The notes: generated from the sequence alone by a model not told the origin. 5,815 nucleotides of DNA from Clostridiales bacterium (GCA_003543635.1 DNAE01000183.1:4453-10267); one strand, 5' to 3'; numbered from the stretch's first letter, positions 1 through 5,799 are shown. Numbers and translations: made by a program.

Positions 1-1
1 G

Positions 2-742
2 CTCCTGGGTGCGGAGGTCGTCCCCGTGAAGACGGGTACCGCCACCCTTAAGGATGCCGTGTCCGAGGCCATGCGCGAATGGACCAAAAGGATAGACGAT
101 ACCCACTATTGTCTGGGCTCGGTAATGGGCCCCCATCCCTTCCCCACCATCGTCCGTGATTTCCAGGCCGTTATCTCAAAGGAGATAAAGGAGCAGATGA
201 TGGAGAAGGAGGGAAGACTTCCCGATGCGGTCATCGCCTGCGTGGGCGGCGGATCCAATGCCATCGGCTCCTTCTATAACTTCATAGAGGACAAGGACGT
301 AAGGCTCATTGGCTGCGAGGCTGCGGGAAGGGGCATCGACACCTTCGAGACGGCGGCCACCGTCAACACGGGAAAGCTCGGTATCTTCCACGGCATGAAG
401 TCCTACTTCTGTCAGGATGAATACGGCCAGATAGCCCCCGTCTATTCCATTTCCGCGGGACTTGATTACCCGGGTGTGGGTCCCGAGCACGCTTACCTCC
501 ACGATATCGGAAGAGCGGAGTATGTGGCTGTTACCGATGACGAGGCGGTGAACGCCTTCGAGTATCTCTCCAGGACGGAGGGTATCATCCCCGCCATCGA
601 ATCCTCCCACGCGGTGGCCTATGCAATGAAGATAGCGCCCACCCTTCCCAAGGATAAGATCATCGTGGTCACCATATCCGGCAGGGGCGATAAGGACTGC
701 GCCGCAATAGCAAGATACAGGGGAGAAGATATCCATGAGTAA
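2..742 (+). CDS. trpB: Tryptophan synthase beta subunit, 5'-truncated by window edge
   Basis: PLP-dependent beta subunit of cytoplasmic tryptophan synthase, which condenses indole with L-serine to give tryptophan. The frame is open from base 2 and enters from outside the window, so about 246 C-terminal residues of a usual ~390-400 are present. The GTG at 26 is an internal valine, not a start. Seen motifs, in order: LLGAEVVPV, the [13 protein letters not shown] block, the phosphate-binding loop [26 protein letters not shown], the [12 protein letters not shown] block, and SGRGDKD near the C-terminus, whose Ser corresponds to the residue contacting the PLP ring nitrogen. The PLP lysine lies upstream, outside the window. 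The stop TAA at 740-742 lies inside the start of trpA (8-nt overlap), implying translational coupling and 1:1 synthesis of the subunits. [17 protein letters not shown] resembles clostridial TrpB as I remember it. Identification is secure. Confidence 0.98.
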   Translation, partial: LLGAEVVPVKTGTATLKDAVSEAMREWTKRIDDTHYCLGSVMGPHPFPTIVRDFQAVISKEIKEQMMEKEGRLPDAVIACVGGGSNAIGSFYNFIEDKDVRLIGCEAAGRGIDTFETAATVNTGKLGIFHGMKSYFCQDEYGQIAPVYSISAGLDYPGVGPEHAYLHDIGRAEYVAVTDDEAVNAFEYLSRTEGIIPAIESSHAVAYAMKIAPTLPKDKIIVVTISGRGDKDCAAIARYRGEDIHE

Positions 743-1502
743 TATAAGCAGAGCATTTGAAGGAAAGAAGGCATTTATACCTTTCATAACATGCGGTGAT
801 CCGGATCTCGAGACCACCTACAGGGCAGTTCTCGAGATGGCAGACAATGGTGCCGACCTGATCGAACTGGGGATCCCCTTTTCCGATCCCACGGCCGAGG
901 GACCGGTTATCCAGGGAGCCAACCTCAGGGCACTCTCAAAGGGTATCACCACGGATGATGTATTCGATCTTGTTATAAGGATAAGAAAGTCCACGGACAT
1001 CCCCATGGTCTTCATGACCTATGCCAACGTTGTCTTCTCCTACGGTTCCGAGAAGTTCATCTCCCGGTGCAAGGATGTGGGGATCGACGGCATCATCGTT
1101 CCCGACGTGCCCTTCGAGGAGAAGGAGGAGTTTGAACCCTACTGCCTGAAGTACGGTGTGGATCAGATCCTCATGGTATCTCCCACCTCCGCAGAGAGGG
1201 TGAAGAAGATCGCAGCGAATGCCCGGGGCTTTATCTATATCGTTTCAAGTCTCGGAGTAACAGGGCAAAGGAGCGAATTCGCATCCGGGATCGGAGATGT
1301 GGTCCGCATGATCAGGGAGACCACGGATGTTCCCTGCGCCGTGGGATTCGGAATATCCACCCCCGAACAGGCTAAAGCCATGGCTGATATCTCCGACGGC
1401 GCCATAATCGGTTCCGCCATCGTCAGGATCCTGGAGGAAAAGGGCGTTGAAGCTCCTTCCCATATCGGTGAATTCGTTAAGTCGATAAAAGACGCCCTCT
1501 GA
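735..1502 (+). CDS. trpA: Tryptophan synthase alpha subunit
   Basis: TIM-barrel alpha subunit that cleaves indole-3-glycerol phosphate to indole and glyceraldehyde-3-phosphate; indole is channelled to TrpB. It is 255 aa, close to the family norm of ~260. ATG at 735 overlaps the trpB end by 8 nt, and AGGGGAGA at 719-726 serves as a ribosome site. Catalytic Glu (E. coli Glu49) is E44 in [10 protein letters not shown]. The second catalytic position (E. coli Asp60) is Glu55 (GAG, 897-899) in [10 protein letters not shown], a conservative but notable change. The phosphate-site motifs [12 protein letters not shown] (171-182), VGFGIS (203-208) and IIGSAIV (224-230) are intact, as is VPDVPFEE (122-129). 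It appears to be the last trp gene: the stop TGA is followed immediately by the stop of an opposing gene, leaving no room for a dedicated terminator. Confidence 0.98.
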   Translation: MSNISRAFEGKKAFIPFITCGDPDLETTYRAVLEMADNGADLIELGIPFSDPTAEGPVIQGANLRALSKGITTDDVFDLVIRIRKSTDIPMVFMTYANVVFSYGSEKFISRCKDVGIDGIIVPDVPFEEKEEFEPYCLKYGVDQILMVSPTSAERVKKIAANARGFIYIVSSLGVTGQRSEFASGIGDVVRMIRETTDVPCAVGFGISTPEQAKAMADISDGAIIGSAIVRILEEKGVEAPSHIGEFVKSIKDAL

Positions 1503-2072
1503 TCATTTTTCCATCTTCTTGCGGATGAAATACTCAAGGTAGCCCACCGCAAGTGCGGGGATAAGGAATAACAGGTAATAGTTATGGATGTAGGCGATAT
1601 CCCCTTCCTTGACGGCAATTACCCAGACGCCTATGGTATAGATGACCCAGGTCAGAGCCATGATGTCCTTCTTGCCCCAGAAGAAGAAAAAGTAGGCGTT
1701 GATGAGGACACAGGTGAGGACCACGCCCACGACGGTGAAAGGGGTAAGGTAAGCGAAGGCATCGGAAAAGGGTGTTGCCCCGTTAACGAGATTTGCAGCC
1801 AGGACACCGATCGCTATGGGACCCCATCCCCAGAACAGGGGGATCTTAAGACCATCTTTGCCGTTTTTTATCGCCACTACGATCTTTACTATATAAAGGA
1901 TCGCGAATACCGCCGCAAAGGCAAAAAACAGTATATAGGAGAACACCTCCACGGGTGTCGCATCCTCTGTTCCGAATATATCCATGTTCAATAATGCCAT
2001 GATCGACACGAATGCTGCCGACAGACAGAGCCCGACAAGCGAGATCCATTCCGCTTTTTGAAGCTTGGTCAT
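1503..2072 (-). CDS. Six-helix integral membrane protein, function unknown
   Basis: A 189-aa hydrophobic protein I cannot assign to a named family. About six membrane helices are visible, roughly at residues 9-29, 43-68, 80-96, 109-131, 136-154 and 162-182. Short polar links include NGKDG (70-74), and the C-terminal tail is basic (RKKMEK), suggesting a cytoplasmic C-terminus. Aromatic runs such as YFFFFWGKK (127-135) mark helix ends. There is no signal peptide, metal motif or catalytic signature, so a small permease-like or sensor-partner role is only a guess. ATG is at 2072-2070 with GGAGGG at 2085-2080, 7 nt upstream, which fixes the start. An extended -10 box lies further up. It is transcribed toward trpA, and the two stop codons abut with no gap. 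It appears monocistronic. Confidence 0.85.
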   Translation of the reverse strand: MTKLQKAEWISLVGLCLSAAFVSIMALLNMDIFGTEDATPVEVFSYILFFAFAAVFAILYIVKIVVAIKNGKDGLKIPLFWGWGPIAIGVLAANLVNGATPFSDAFAYLTPFTVVGVVLTCVLINAYFFFFWGKKDIMALTWVIYTIGVWVIAVKEGDIAYIHNYYLLFLIPALAVGYLEYFIRKKMEK

Positions 2073-2101
2073 GATCTTTCCCTCCGAGTATGTATTCCTG
2101 A

Positions 2102-2130
2102 TTGGATGATAGCATAAATTATGGTAGATT
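2102..2130 (+). promoter_or_regulatory. Candidate promoter with extended -10 for the zinc-ribbon gene
   Basis: TGG-TAGATT at 2122-2130 fits a TGn extended -10 (hexamer 4 of 6). A weak -35-like TTGGAT lies at 2102-2107, separated from the hexamer by 17 nt. Initiation about 7 nt downstream falls at or next to A2137, the first base of the ATG, implying a leaderless or nearly leaderless transcript. This agrees with the lack of any Shine-Dalgarno site before that gene. Confidence 0.4.
2106..2114 (-). promoter_or_regulatory. Extended -10 promoter for the membrane-protein gene
   Basis: Reading the minus strand, TGC-TATCAT is a TGn extended -10 with a hexamer matching TATAAT at 5 of 6 positions. Transcription would start near 2099, giving a leader of about 27 nt that holds the GGAGGG ribosome site. 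No good -35 is seen at the standard distance, which extended -10 promoters tolerate. The box overlaps the weak -35-like TTGGAT of the divergent promoter, so polymerase could probably not occupy both at once. Confidence 0.5.
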
Positions 2131-2136
2131 ATCCCT

Positions 2137-2430
2137 ATGCAAAAGAGAAACTGTCATAAATGTAACTGCGAATACGAGTACAACGAATCGGGGAACATGA
2201 TGATCTTCTGCCCCAATTGCAAGCACAGTGATCTGCTTTGCTGCGACTTCGGATTCGGCCCCGTTACGCCCTGTAACATCGATCTGGGGGCAGAGAACGT
2301 GGCCAAGGTGATCTCGGAGGAGGACGGTTACAGGCTCATCTCCGAGAAGTTCCGTTTGGACAGGAAACTCACTTCCCGGTATATGGAGGCCCTGGGGGAA
2401 GCCGGGAACCTGATATCGGATCTCCTTTAG
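2137..2430 (+). CDS. Small zinc-ribbon protein, function unknown
   Basis: A 97-aa protein with an N-terminal zinc-ribbon: C6-H-K-C9 and C25-P-N-C28 form two CxxC knuckles 15 residues apart around the short strand-forming segment EYEYNESGNMMIF. Extra cysteines C11, C35, C36 and C46 follow. From about residue 48 the chain looks helical (LGAENVAKVI..., RYMEALGEAGNLISDLL) with no recognisable domain. Such ribbons may bind nucleic acid or protein; nothing here decides which. The ATG at 2137 is the only plausible start: an in-frame TAG lies at 2125-2127, and the first knuckle begins at residue 6. There is no ribosome site worth the name upstream, only a possible extended -10, so the mRNA may be leaderless. 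Its TAG overlaps the TAA of the opposing HIRAN gene by 4 nt (shared 2427-2430). The two CxxC pairs support a real gene. Confidence 0.8.
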   Translation: MQKRNCHKCNCEYEYNESGNMMIFCPNCKHSDLLCCDFGFGPVTPCNIDLGAENVAKVISEEDGYRLISEKFRLDRKLTSRYMEALGEAGNLISDLL

Positions 2431-2819
2431 AAATCCACGAGGTATATACTTACCGCGATCTTAACGAAGGACCCCTTATGCTCGATGCCGGTAACGACGG
2501 CGGTGAGCTTTTTGCCGGCATCCATTAAACGGGCGAAGACCACGTTGTCTTTCTCGGGAACGTACCCCGCTTTCTTCTTGTCCTGTGACAGCATCATTAT
2601 GGCGTTGGAGTCGAACTTGTTATCCTCCCGCAGAAGGAATAAACGGTCCCCCTCCTTTATCTCATCCAAAACGGTCTTGTCCTTAAGGTGGGATGTTCCC
2701 GCAACATAGGAATCAAAAAGATGTATCTCCCGGGTGAGGGGCTTTAAGAGATCCCCCAGACCTCCGCCGGCGGATATTCCCGCAAGCCCCGTTTCCATTT
2801 TGCTGAGTTCATTTGCCAT
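2427..2819 (-). CDS. Stand-alone HIRAN-domain protein
   Basis: A 130-aa protein. Residues 1-29 form a Gly-rich leader (AGISAGGGLGDLL), and residues 30-126 fit a HIRAN domain: FDSYVAGTSH (35-44), then EGDRLFLLREDNKFDSNAI (56-74), the family core with R64, E65, N67, D70 and A73, then AGYVPEKDN (84-92). HIRAN domains are known as N-terminal modules of SWI2/SNF2 helicases of the Rad5/HLTF type, where they bind DNA 3' ends, and as stand-alone bacterial proteins of unclear role. A DNA-binding or adaptor function is therefore inference. It is the last gene of the three-gene operon: one base separates its ATG from the TAA of the J-domain-like gene, and its ribosome site GGAGGG (2829-2824) sits inside the end of that gene, implying coupled translation. 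Its stop overlaps the zinc-ribbon stop by 4 nt, with no terminator seen between them. Confidence 0.88.
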   Translation of the reverse strand: MANELSKMETGLAGISAGGGLGDLLKPLTREIHLFDSYVAGTSHLKDKTVLDEIKEGDRLFLLREDNKFDSNAIMMLSQDKKKAGYVPEKDNVVFARLMDAGKKLTAVVTGIEHKGSFVKIAVSIYLVDF

Positions 2820-2820
2820 A

Positions 2821-3579
2821 TTACCCTCCGGTCAATTCATCAAGGACCTTACGAAGTTCCCCGCGGTAGTCCTCCCATTGTTTCTTCTCCTCCTGAAGCG
2901 CTTCCTTTTTCTGAGCCGTTGCTTCAGGGTCGTTAAGTACATATCTGTAGTTATAAGGATCGGTGGAGAGTATGGTCTTTATCTCTTCCTCGATCCTTCT
3001 GATCTTATCCTCGATATCTTCCACGACGATCTTGGAGGTGTCGATACCCTTGTCGGTCAGGGTGCGGCTTATCATGACCTGAAGCTCCTCAAGATCTTTC
3101 AGGTTATTGCACTTATAGGCGATGACGACCCTGTTCCAAAGCTCCATGAGCATCTGATCCTTCTCTGTCTCCGGGTTGATGTCCGGATGGATCATCTTAG
3201 CGATCTCCCTGTAGATCTTCCTTATCTTCAAGACGTCATATTCGGACAGCACCTTGCTCCTGAGGGAGGCCTCGTGGTCGCCTATCAGTCTCTCCAACTG
3301 CTCGTAATATGAGGTCATCTCGGATTCTATCATCCCGGCTATGGCCTCGGCGTCGGGATCGATGCCCCTGTTGATCATGGCCTGGGTGCGTTCAATGGTC
3401 TTCTTGAGCCTTATGCAATCGATCTTTATCTCGAATACGTCGATGATATCCCTGCCGAAGATCCTTATGTATTCATCATAATATTGGAGCGCCTCCTTTT
3501 GCAGCTTATCCCTGCGAAGGAGAAGTTCCTCATATCTCGGGTAGTCCCCGAGGGCTATCCTTATCATTTCCTCAGCCAT
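2821..3579 (-). CDS. J-domain-like (HPD) protein with flanking helical segments
   Basis: A 252-aa, highly charged, mostly helical protein. Residues ~15-110 look alpha-helical with coiled-coil character. Residues ~115-168 resemble the core of a DnaJ J-domain: a basic helix II (VLKIRKIYREIAKMI), the HPD tripeptide at 131-133, then a helix III-like LWNRVVIAYKCNN followed by LKDLEEL. The usual helix I with its YxxLG signature is not obvious; the preceding helix may take its place. Residues ~187-247 form a second charged helical segment. HPD is the residue set that stimulates Hsp70 ATPase, so a DnaK co-chaperone role is likely but inferred. There is no Gly/Phe-rich region or zinc-finger of classical DnaJ, hence no gene name. 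ATG directly follows the TAA of the Sel1 gene with no gap; GGGAGGGGG (3596-3588) is the ribosome site, 8 nt away. Confidence 0.82.
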   Translation of the reverse strand: MAEEMIRIALGDYPRYEELLLRRDKLQKEALQYYDEYIRIFGRDIIDVFEIKIDCIRLKKTIERTQAMINRGIDPDAEAIAGMIESEMTSYYEQLERLIGDHEASLRSKVLSEYDVLKIRKIYREIAKMIHPDINPETEKDQMLMELWNRVVIAYKCNNLKDLEELQVMISRTLTDKGIDTSKIVVEDIEDKIRRIEEEIKTILSTDPYNYRYVLNDPEATAQKKEALQEEKKQWEDYRGELRKVLDELTGG

Positions 3580-4470
3580 TTAAGAATCCCCCTCCCGGAT
3601 AACGAAGTCGTCCAAGACGGTATAGAGGTCCGTCAGAAGCTTCCCCTCCGCCGTCGCCTTCTTGAAAAAGTCATCGACGGTGCGGAACCATTTACCTTCA
3701 TAGTCGATCACGTATTCTCCGTCCTCTTCGACGCAGGATACGGTATGCGGCTTCCCCTTTGCTCTGAAGGTCACGCTGCAGGGTCTTGTCAGCCAGTAGT
3801 ACAGATCAAAAAGATCCGCCTCCAGGGGGTCGGGCTCCACGATCTTATAAAGATCTTCCACCAGCCATTTCATGATATTCAGATTGCCGAAGAAGGGATT
3901 ATACATGATCCTCTGACCCAGGAAGGACTTGGCCTGAAGATAAAGCTTTGCCGCCGCTTCCTGATCTCCCTCTTCGGTCCTTATGCGGGCGAGCCTGGTG
4001 AAGACCTCGGGGAGGGGGTCGCCGAGATACCGGGTATCCTTTATCTTCGGATAGATCCCCTTTATTATCTCCTTATACTTATCATAGTCCTTTTCCACGA
4101 AGTAACCGTTCTTATACATGTCGGCGATCTTATATTCCGCCACGATGTTGCCCCTTTTGGCGGCTGCGGAAAAATGCTTGAAGGCTTTCTCGTAATCCTT
4201 TCTGCCTGTCCTTCCGTAGTACCAGACATATCCGAGACACTCGTCCGCCTCATCATATCCCAGCTCCGACGCCATATCGTAGTATTTAAGAGCCAGATCG
4301 TAATCCTTCTGACCGTAGTAGTAGCCGCCCAGCATCATCATGTAGCGGGGCTCCCCCGTTGTCTTTATCATAAAATCCAGGGCTTCGATATATTCGAACT
4401 CCTCGTCTTCCGAGTAGTTGTTATTGCGGTTGAACTTATCGATTATTATGCGTGCTTCCTTTATGGTCAT
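3580..4470 (-). CDS. Sel1/TPR-like repeat protein with distinct C-terminal domain
   Basis: A 296-aa protein, first gene of the operon. After a charged N-terminus (1-40) come Sel1-type helical repeats: residues 43-74 (LGGYYYGQKDYDLALKYYDM...), 75-110 (LGYVWYYGRTGRKDYEKAFKHF, AAKRGN) and a degenerate third at 111-141 (ADMYKNGYFVEKDYDKY). A further helical pair lies at ~154-185 (ARIRTEEGDQEAAAKLYLQA). Sel1 repeats are protein-binding scaffolds. The last ~80 residues (~215-296) are a different, beta-rich segment (PCSVTFRAKGKPHTVSCVEEDGEYVIDYEGKW split by short turns) ending in helices; I do not recognise it. No signal peptide, so cytoplasmic. ATG at 4470-4468 follows GGGAGG (4483-4478) by 7 nt. 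The TAA abuts the next ATG, so a scaffold and a J-domain-like protein are co-translated. Confidence 0.85.
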   Translation of the reverse strand: MTIKEARIIIDKFNRNNNYSEDEEFEYIEALDFMIKTTGEPRYMMMLGGYYYGQKDYDLALKYYDMASELGYDEADECLGYVWYYGRTGRKDYEKAFKHFSAAAKRGNIVAEYKIADMYKNGYFVEKDYDKYKEIIKGIYPKIKDTRYLGDPLPEVFTRLARIRTEEGDQEAAAKLYLQAKSFLGQRIMYNPFFGNLNIMKWLVEDLYKIVEPDPLEADLFDLYYWLTRPCSVTFRAKGKPHTVSCVEEDGEYVIDYEGKWFRTVDDFFKKATAEGKLLTDLYTVLDDFVIREGDS

Positions 4471-4483
4471 GGTCGATCCTCCC

Positions 4484-4570
4484 TATATTTCCGATTCTAC
4501 TCGCGTATTATGACCATTAAATGTACTTTCCGAGAAATAATAATAAAACTTAACATTATCTTAATAGTTA
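4484..4570 (-). promoter_or_regulatory. Probable promoter region of the Sel1/J-like/HIRAN operon
   Basis: AT-rich sequence upstream of the operon's first ribosome site. Minus-strand -10 candidates are CATAAT (4512-4507) and GATAAT (4560-4555), each 5 of 6 to consensus, but neither has a convincing -35 at 16-18 nt. The exact promoter cannot be chosen by eye. The region also holds ATGACCAT (4510-4517), the inverse of ATGGTCAT over the start codon. Confidence 0.3.
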
Positions 4571-4590
4571 CAAGAAGCGGTCTTTAACCT

Positions 4591-4610
4591 TGTTGTTTAT
4601 CATTACAACA
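4591..4610 (+). promoter_or_regulatory. Candidate -10 box within an inverted repeat, upstream of CPBP gene
   Basis: TATCAT at 4598-4603 (5 of 6 to TATAAT) lies at a suitable distance for a ~27-nt leader containing the GGAGGG ribosome site at 4622-4627. It is bracketed by a perfect 6-bp inverted repeat, TGTTGT (4591-4596) and ACAACA (4605-4610), which could be an operator covering the promoter. No good -35 is visible, and short palindromes are common in AT-rich DNA, so this is tentative. Confidence 0.3.
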
Positions 4611-4636
4611 TCAAAACAAACGGAGGGATTATTCCA

Positions 4637-5668
4637 ATGGAAAAGAAAAAACAGATAACATTCTGGTCGATAACATGTGGTGTACCCGTTATCCTGGGTA
4701 TCCTCATGGGGATCGTCTTTAATATGGGAAAGGCTACGGGTATATTCCCGGTTGCATGGATGTTTCTTCCTGCAGCAGGCGTAATGCTCGGACAGCTTGC
4801 GGTAGCTAAAGACGATCCCGATGGGATCTTACCCAACAAGGGTTTCATCTACACATTCCTTGCAACCGGTATCGCGGAGATACTTTGCTGCATCCTGACG
4901 ATCTTCGTCGACAACCCCGAAGTCGAGGCACTGGGCGGATTGGACATGATGTCTTTGGTAGGAAACGGCATCTTCATGATAGGTTCCATAATCTGCCTTA
5001 TCCTTGTCCTCGCCGACAAGAAGGACAGACGTGAGAAGTACGGACTCTCCTTCAAGAAGCCCGTTACGAGCATCCTCGTAATATTGCTCTTTGTGGTCCT
5101 CTACTTCGCAAGGATCTTTGTTCCCGCATTCATCGAGTATGCCATCACCGGTGAATTCGAGGATCTCGGCATCAACGCCGGCGGCATCCTTAACTTCGTT
5201 ACACTTCCCTTTATGTTCTTCCTGACCTTCCTTCCTTACTTCGGTGAGGAGTACGGTTGGAGGCACTTCCTTCAGCCCAGGCTCATGAACAAGTTCGGCA
5301 AGCGTTTGGGCGTACTTATCCTCGGTATCATCTGGGGACTGTGGCACCTGCCCATCAACCTCTTCTTCTATTCCCCCGAGACAGCTCTTCAGAGCATCAT
5401 CTTCCAGGTTGTAGCCTGCATCTGCTTCGCATTCTACTTCGCATGGGCATACAAGAAGTCCGAACTCAACATCTGGGTCGTTACGGCTATCCACTTCCTT
5501 AACAACAACATGGGTGCGCTCTTCGGGGCAGGCGACGGTTCCGATAACGTCTACACATGGTCTGTAGTCCTCCTCGGATCTCTCTCCTACATCGTATTCC
5601 TCTGCCTGCCCTTCGTCTTCTCCAAGGTATTCTCCTCCAAGGGAGAGCCCGAAAAGATCAAAGCATAA
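4637..5668 (+). CDS. CPBP-family intramembrane metalloprotease
   Basis: A 343-aa polytopic membrane protein of the CPBP (Abi/CAAX protease and bacteriocin-processing) family, related to Rce1. The three catalytic motifs are present: EEYGWR (204-209; Glu pair and Arg), W233-x3-H237 in IIWGLWHLPINLFF, and H286-x3-N290 in AIHFLNN. Hydrophobic segments lie roughly at 10-30, 36-56, 70-91, 106-126, 143-168, 184-200, 223-246, 253-272, 278-296 and 307-330. A basic cytoplasmic link, ADKKDRREK, occupies 126-134, and the C-terminus is charged. The first ~140 residues precede the minimal CPBP core. Substrates are unknown; bacterial members process peptides or act as immunity proteins, but no bacteriocin gene is visible here. 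ATG follows GGAGGG (4622-4627) by 9 nt. It is flanked by its own promoter region and a terminator at 5692, so it is probably monocistronic. Confidence 0.92.
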   Translation: MEKKKQITFWSITCGVPVILGILMGIVFNMGKATGIFPVAWMFLPAAGVMLGQLAVAKDDPDGILPNKGFIYTFLATGIAEILCCILTIFVDNPEVEALGGLDMMSLVGNGIFMIGSIICLILVLADKKDRREKYGLSFKKPVTSILVILLFVVLYFARIFVPAFIEYAITGEFEDLGINAGGILNFVTLPFMFFLTFLPYFGEEYGWRHFLQPRLMNKFGKRLGVLILGIIWGLWHLPINLFFYSPETALQSIIFQVVACICFAFYFAWAYKKSELNIWVVTAIHFLNNNMGALFGAGDGSDNVYTWSVVLLGSLSYIVFLCLPFVFSKVFSSKGEPEKIKA

Positions 5669-5691
5669 GGGATATATATCGACCAAACCAA

Positions 5692-5730
5692 AAAAGGAGC
5701 TGTCTCAAATTGAGACAGCTCCTTTTCTTC
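5692..5730 (+). terminator. Strong intrinsic terminator, probably bidirectional
   Basis: A perfect 15-bp stem (5692-5706 with 5712-5726: AAAAGGAGCTGTCTC / GAGACAGCTCCTTTT) encloses the loop AAATT, 23 nt after the CPBP stop. The plus-strand exit is CTCCTTTTCTTC. On the minus strand the stem is followed by T6 (A run 5690-5695), so it should also stop transcription entering from the right. The stem's top half resembles terminators I associate with Lachnospiraceae; that is memory, not checked. Confidence 0.9.
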
Positions 5731-5747
5731 TGCTTCATGCTTGCCAG
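5724..5747 (+). repeat. 24-nt direct repeat, copy 1
   Basis: Begins in the T-tract of the terminator and ends GCTTCATGCTTGCCAG. It matches 5792-5815 at 23 of 24 positions (C5730 versus T5798), with a period of 68 nt. Both copies directly follow a hairpin, so the unit seems to be hairpin plus T-rich tail plus this conserved sequence. Confidence 0.85.
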
Positions 5748-5768
5748 TCGGCAGGAGACGTGCCCTGG
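5744..5768 (+). other. Nested hairpin in non-coding tail
   Basis: CCAG-TC-GGCA, a 7-nt loop GGAGACG, then TGCC-CTGG: two consecutive 4-bp stems fold into one arm with a TC bulge on the 5' side. This suggests an RNA structural element or palindromic intergenic repeat. TGCC-AGTC-GGCA (5742-5753) is an alternative pairing using the end of the direct repeat. Confidence 0.5.
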
Positions 5769-5772
5769 ATTT

Positions 5773-5799
5773 GGGCCCTATGAAGGCCCCGTTTCTTTT
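5773..5799 (+). terminator. Second hairpin with T-rich tail
   Basis: GGGCC (5773-5777) pairs with GGCCC (5785-5789) around the loop CTATGAA, followed by GTTTCTTTT (5791-5799). It has the form of a weak intrinsic terminator and stands in the same position relative to repeat copy 2 as the long terminator does to copy 1. Confidence 0.45.

Noticed and set aside
176..817. A 213-codon open frame on the - strand opposite trpB/trpA
   Set aside because: Shadow of two well-identified enzymes; no motif or ribosome site.
3484..4587. A 367-codon open frame on the + strand opposite the Sel1 and J-domain-like genes
   Set aside because: It lies antisense to two genes with recognisable domains and good ribosome sites, shows no family motif, and has low-complexity hydrophobic/His-rich content typical of a shadow frame.
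4637..5668. Calling the CPBP gene a phage-abortive-infection or bacteriocin-immunity system
   Set aside because: The family name Abi is historical. No bacteriocin, toxin or defence partner is adjacent, so only the protease family is supported.
5671..5680. Perfect palindrome GATATATATC after the CPBP stop
   Set aside because: Simple AT alternation between stop codon and terminator; too short and low in complexity to support a function.
4829..5686. A 285-codon open frame on the - strand opposite the CPBP gene
   Set aside because: Extremely acidic composition arising from reading hydrophobic codons backwards; the + strand frame has all CPBP catalytic motifs.
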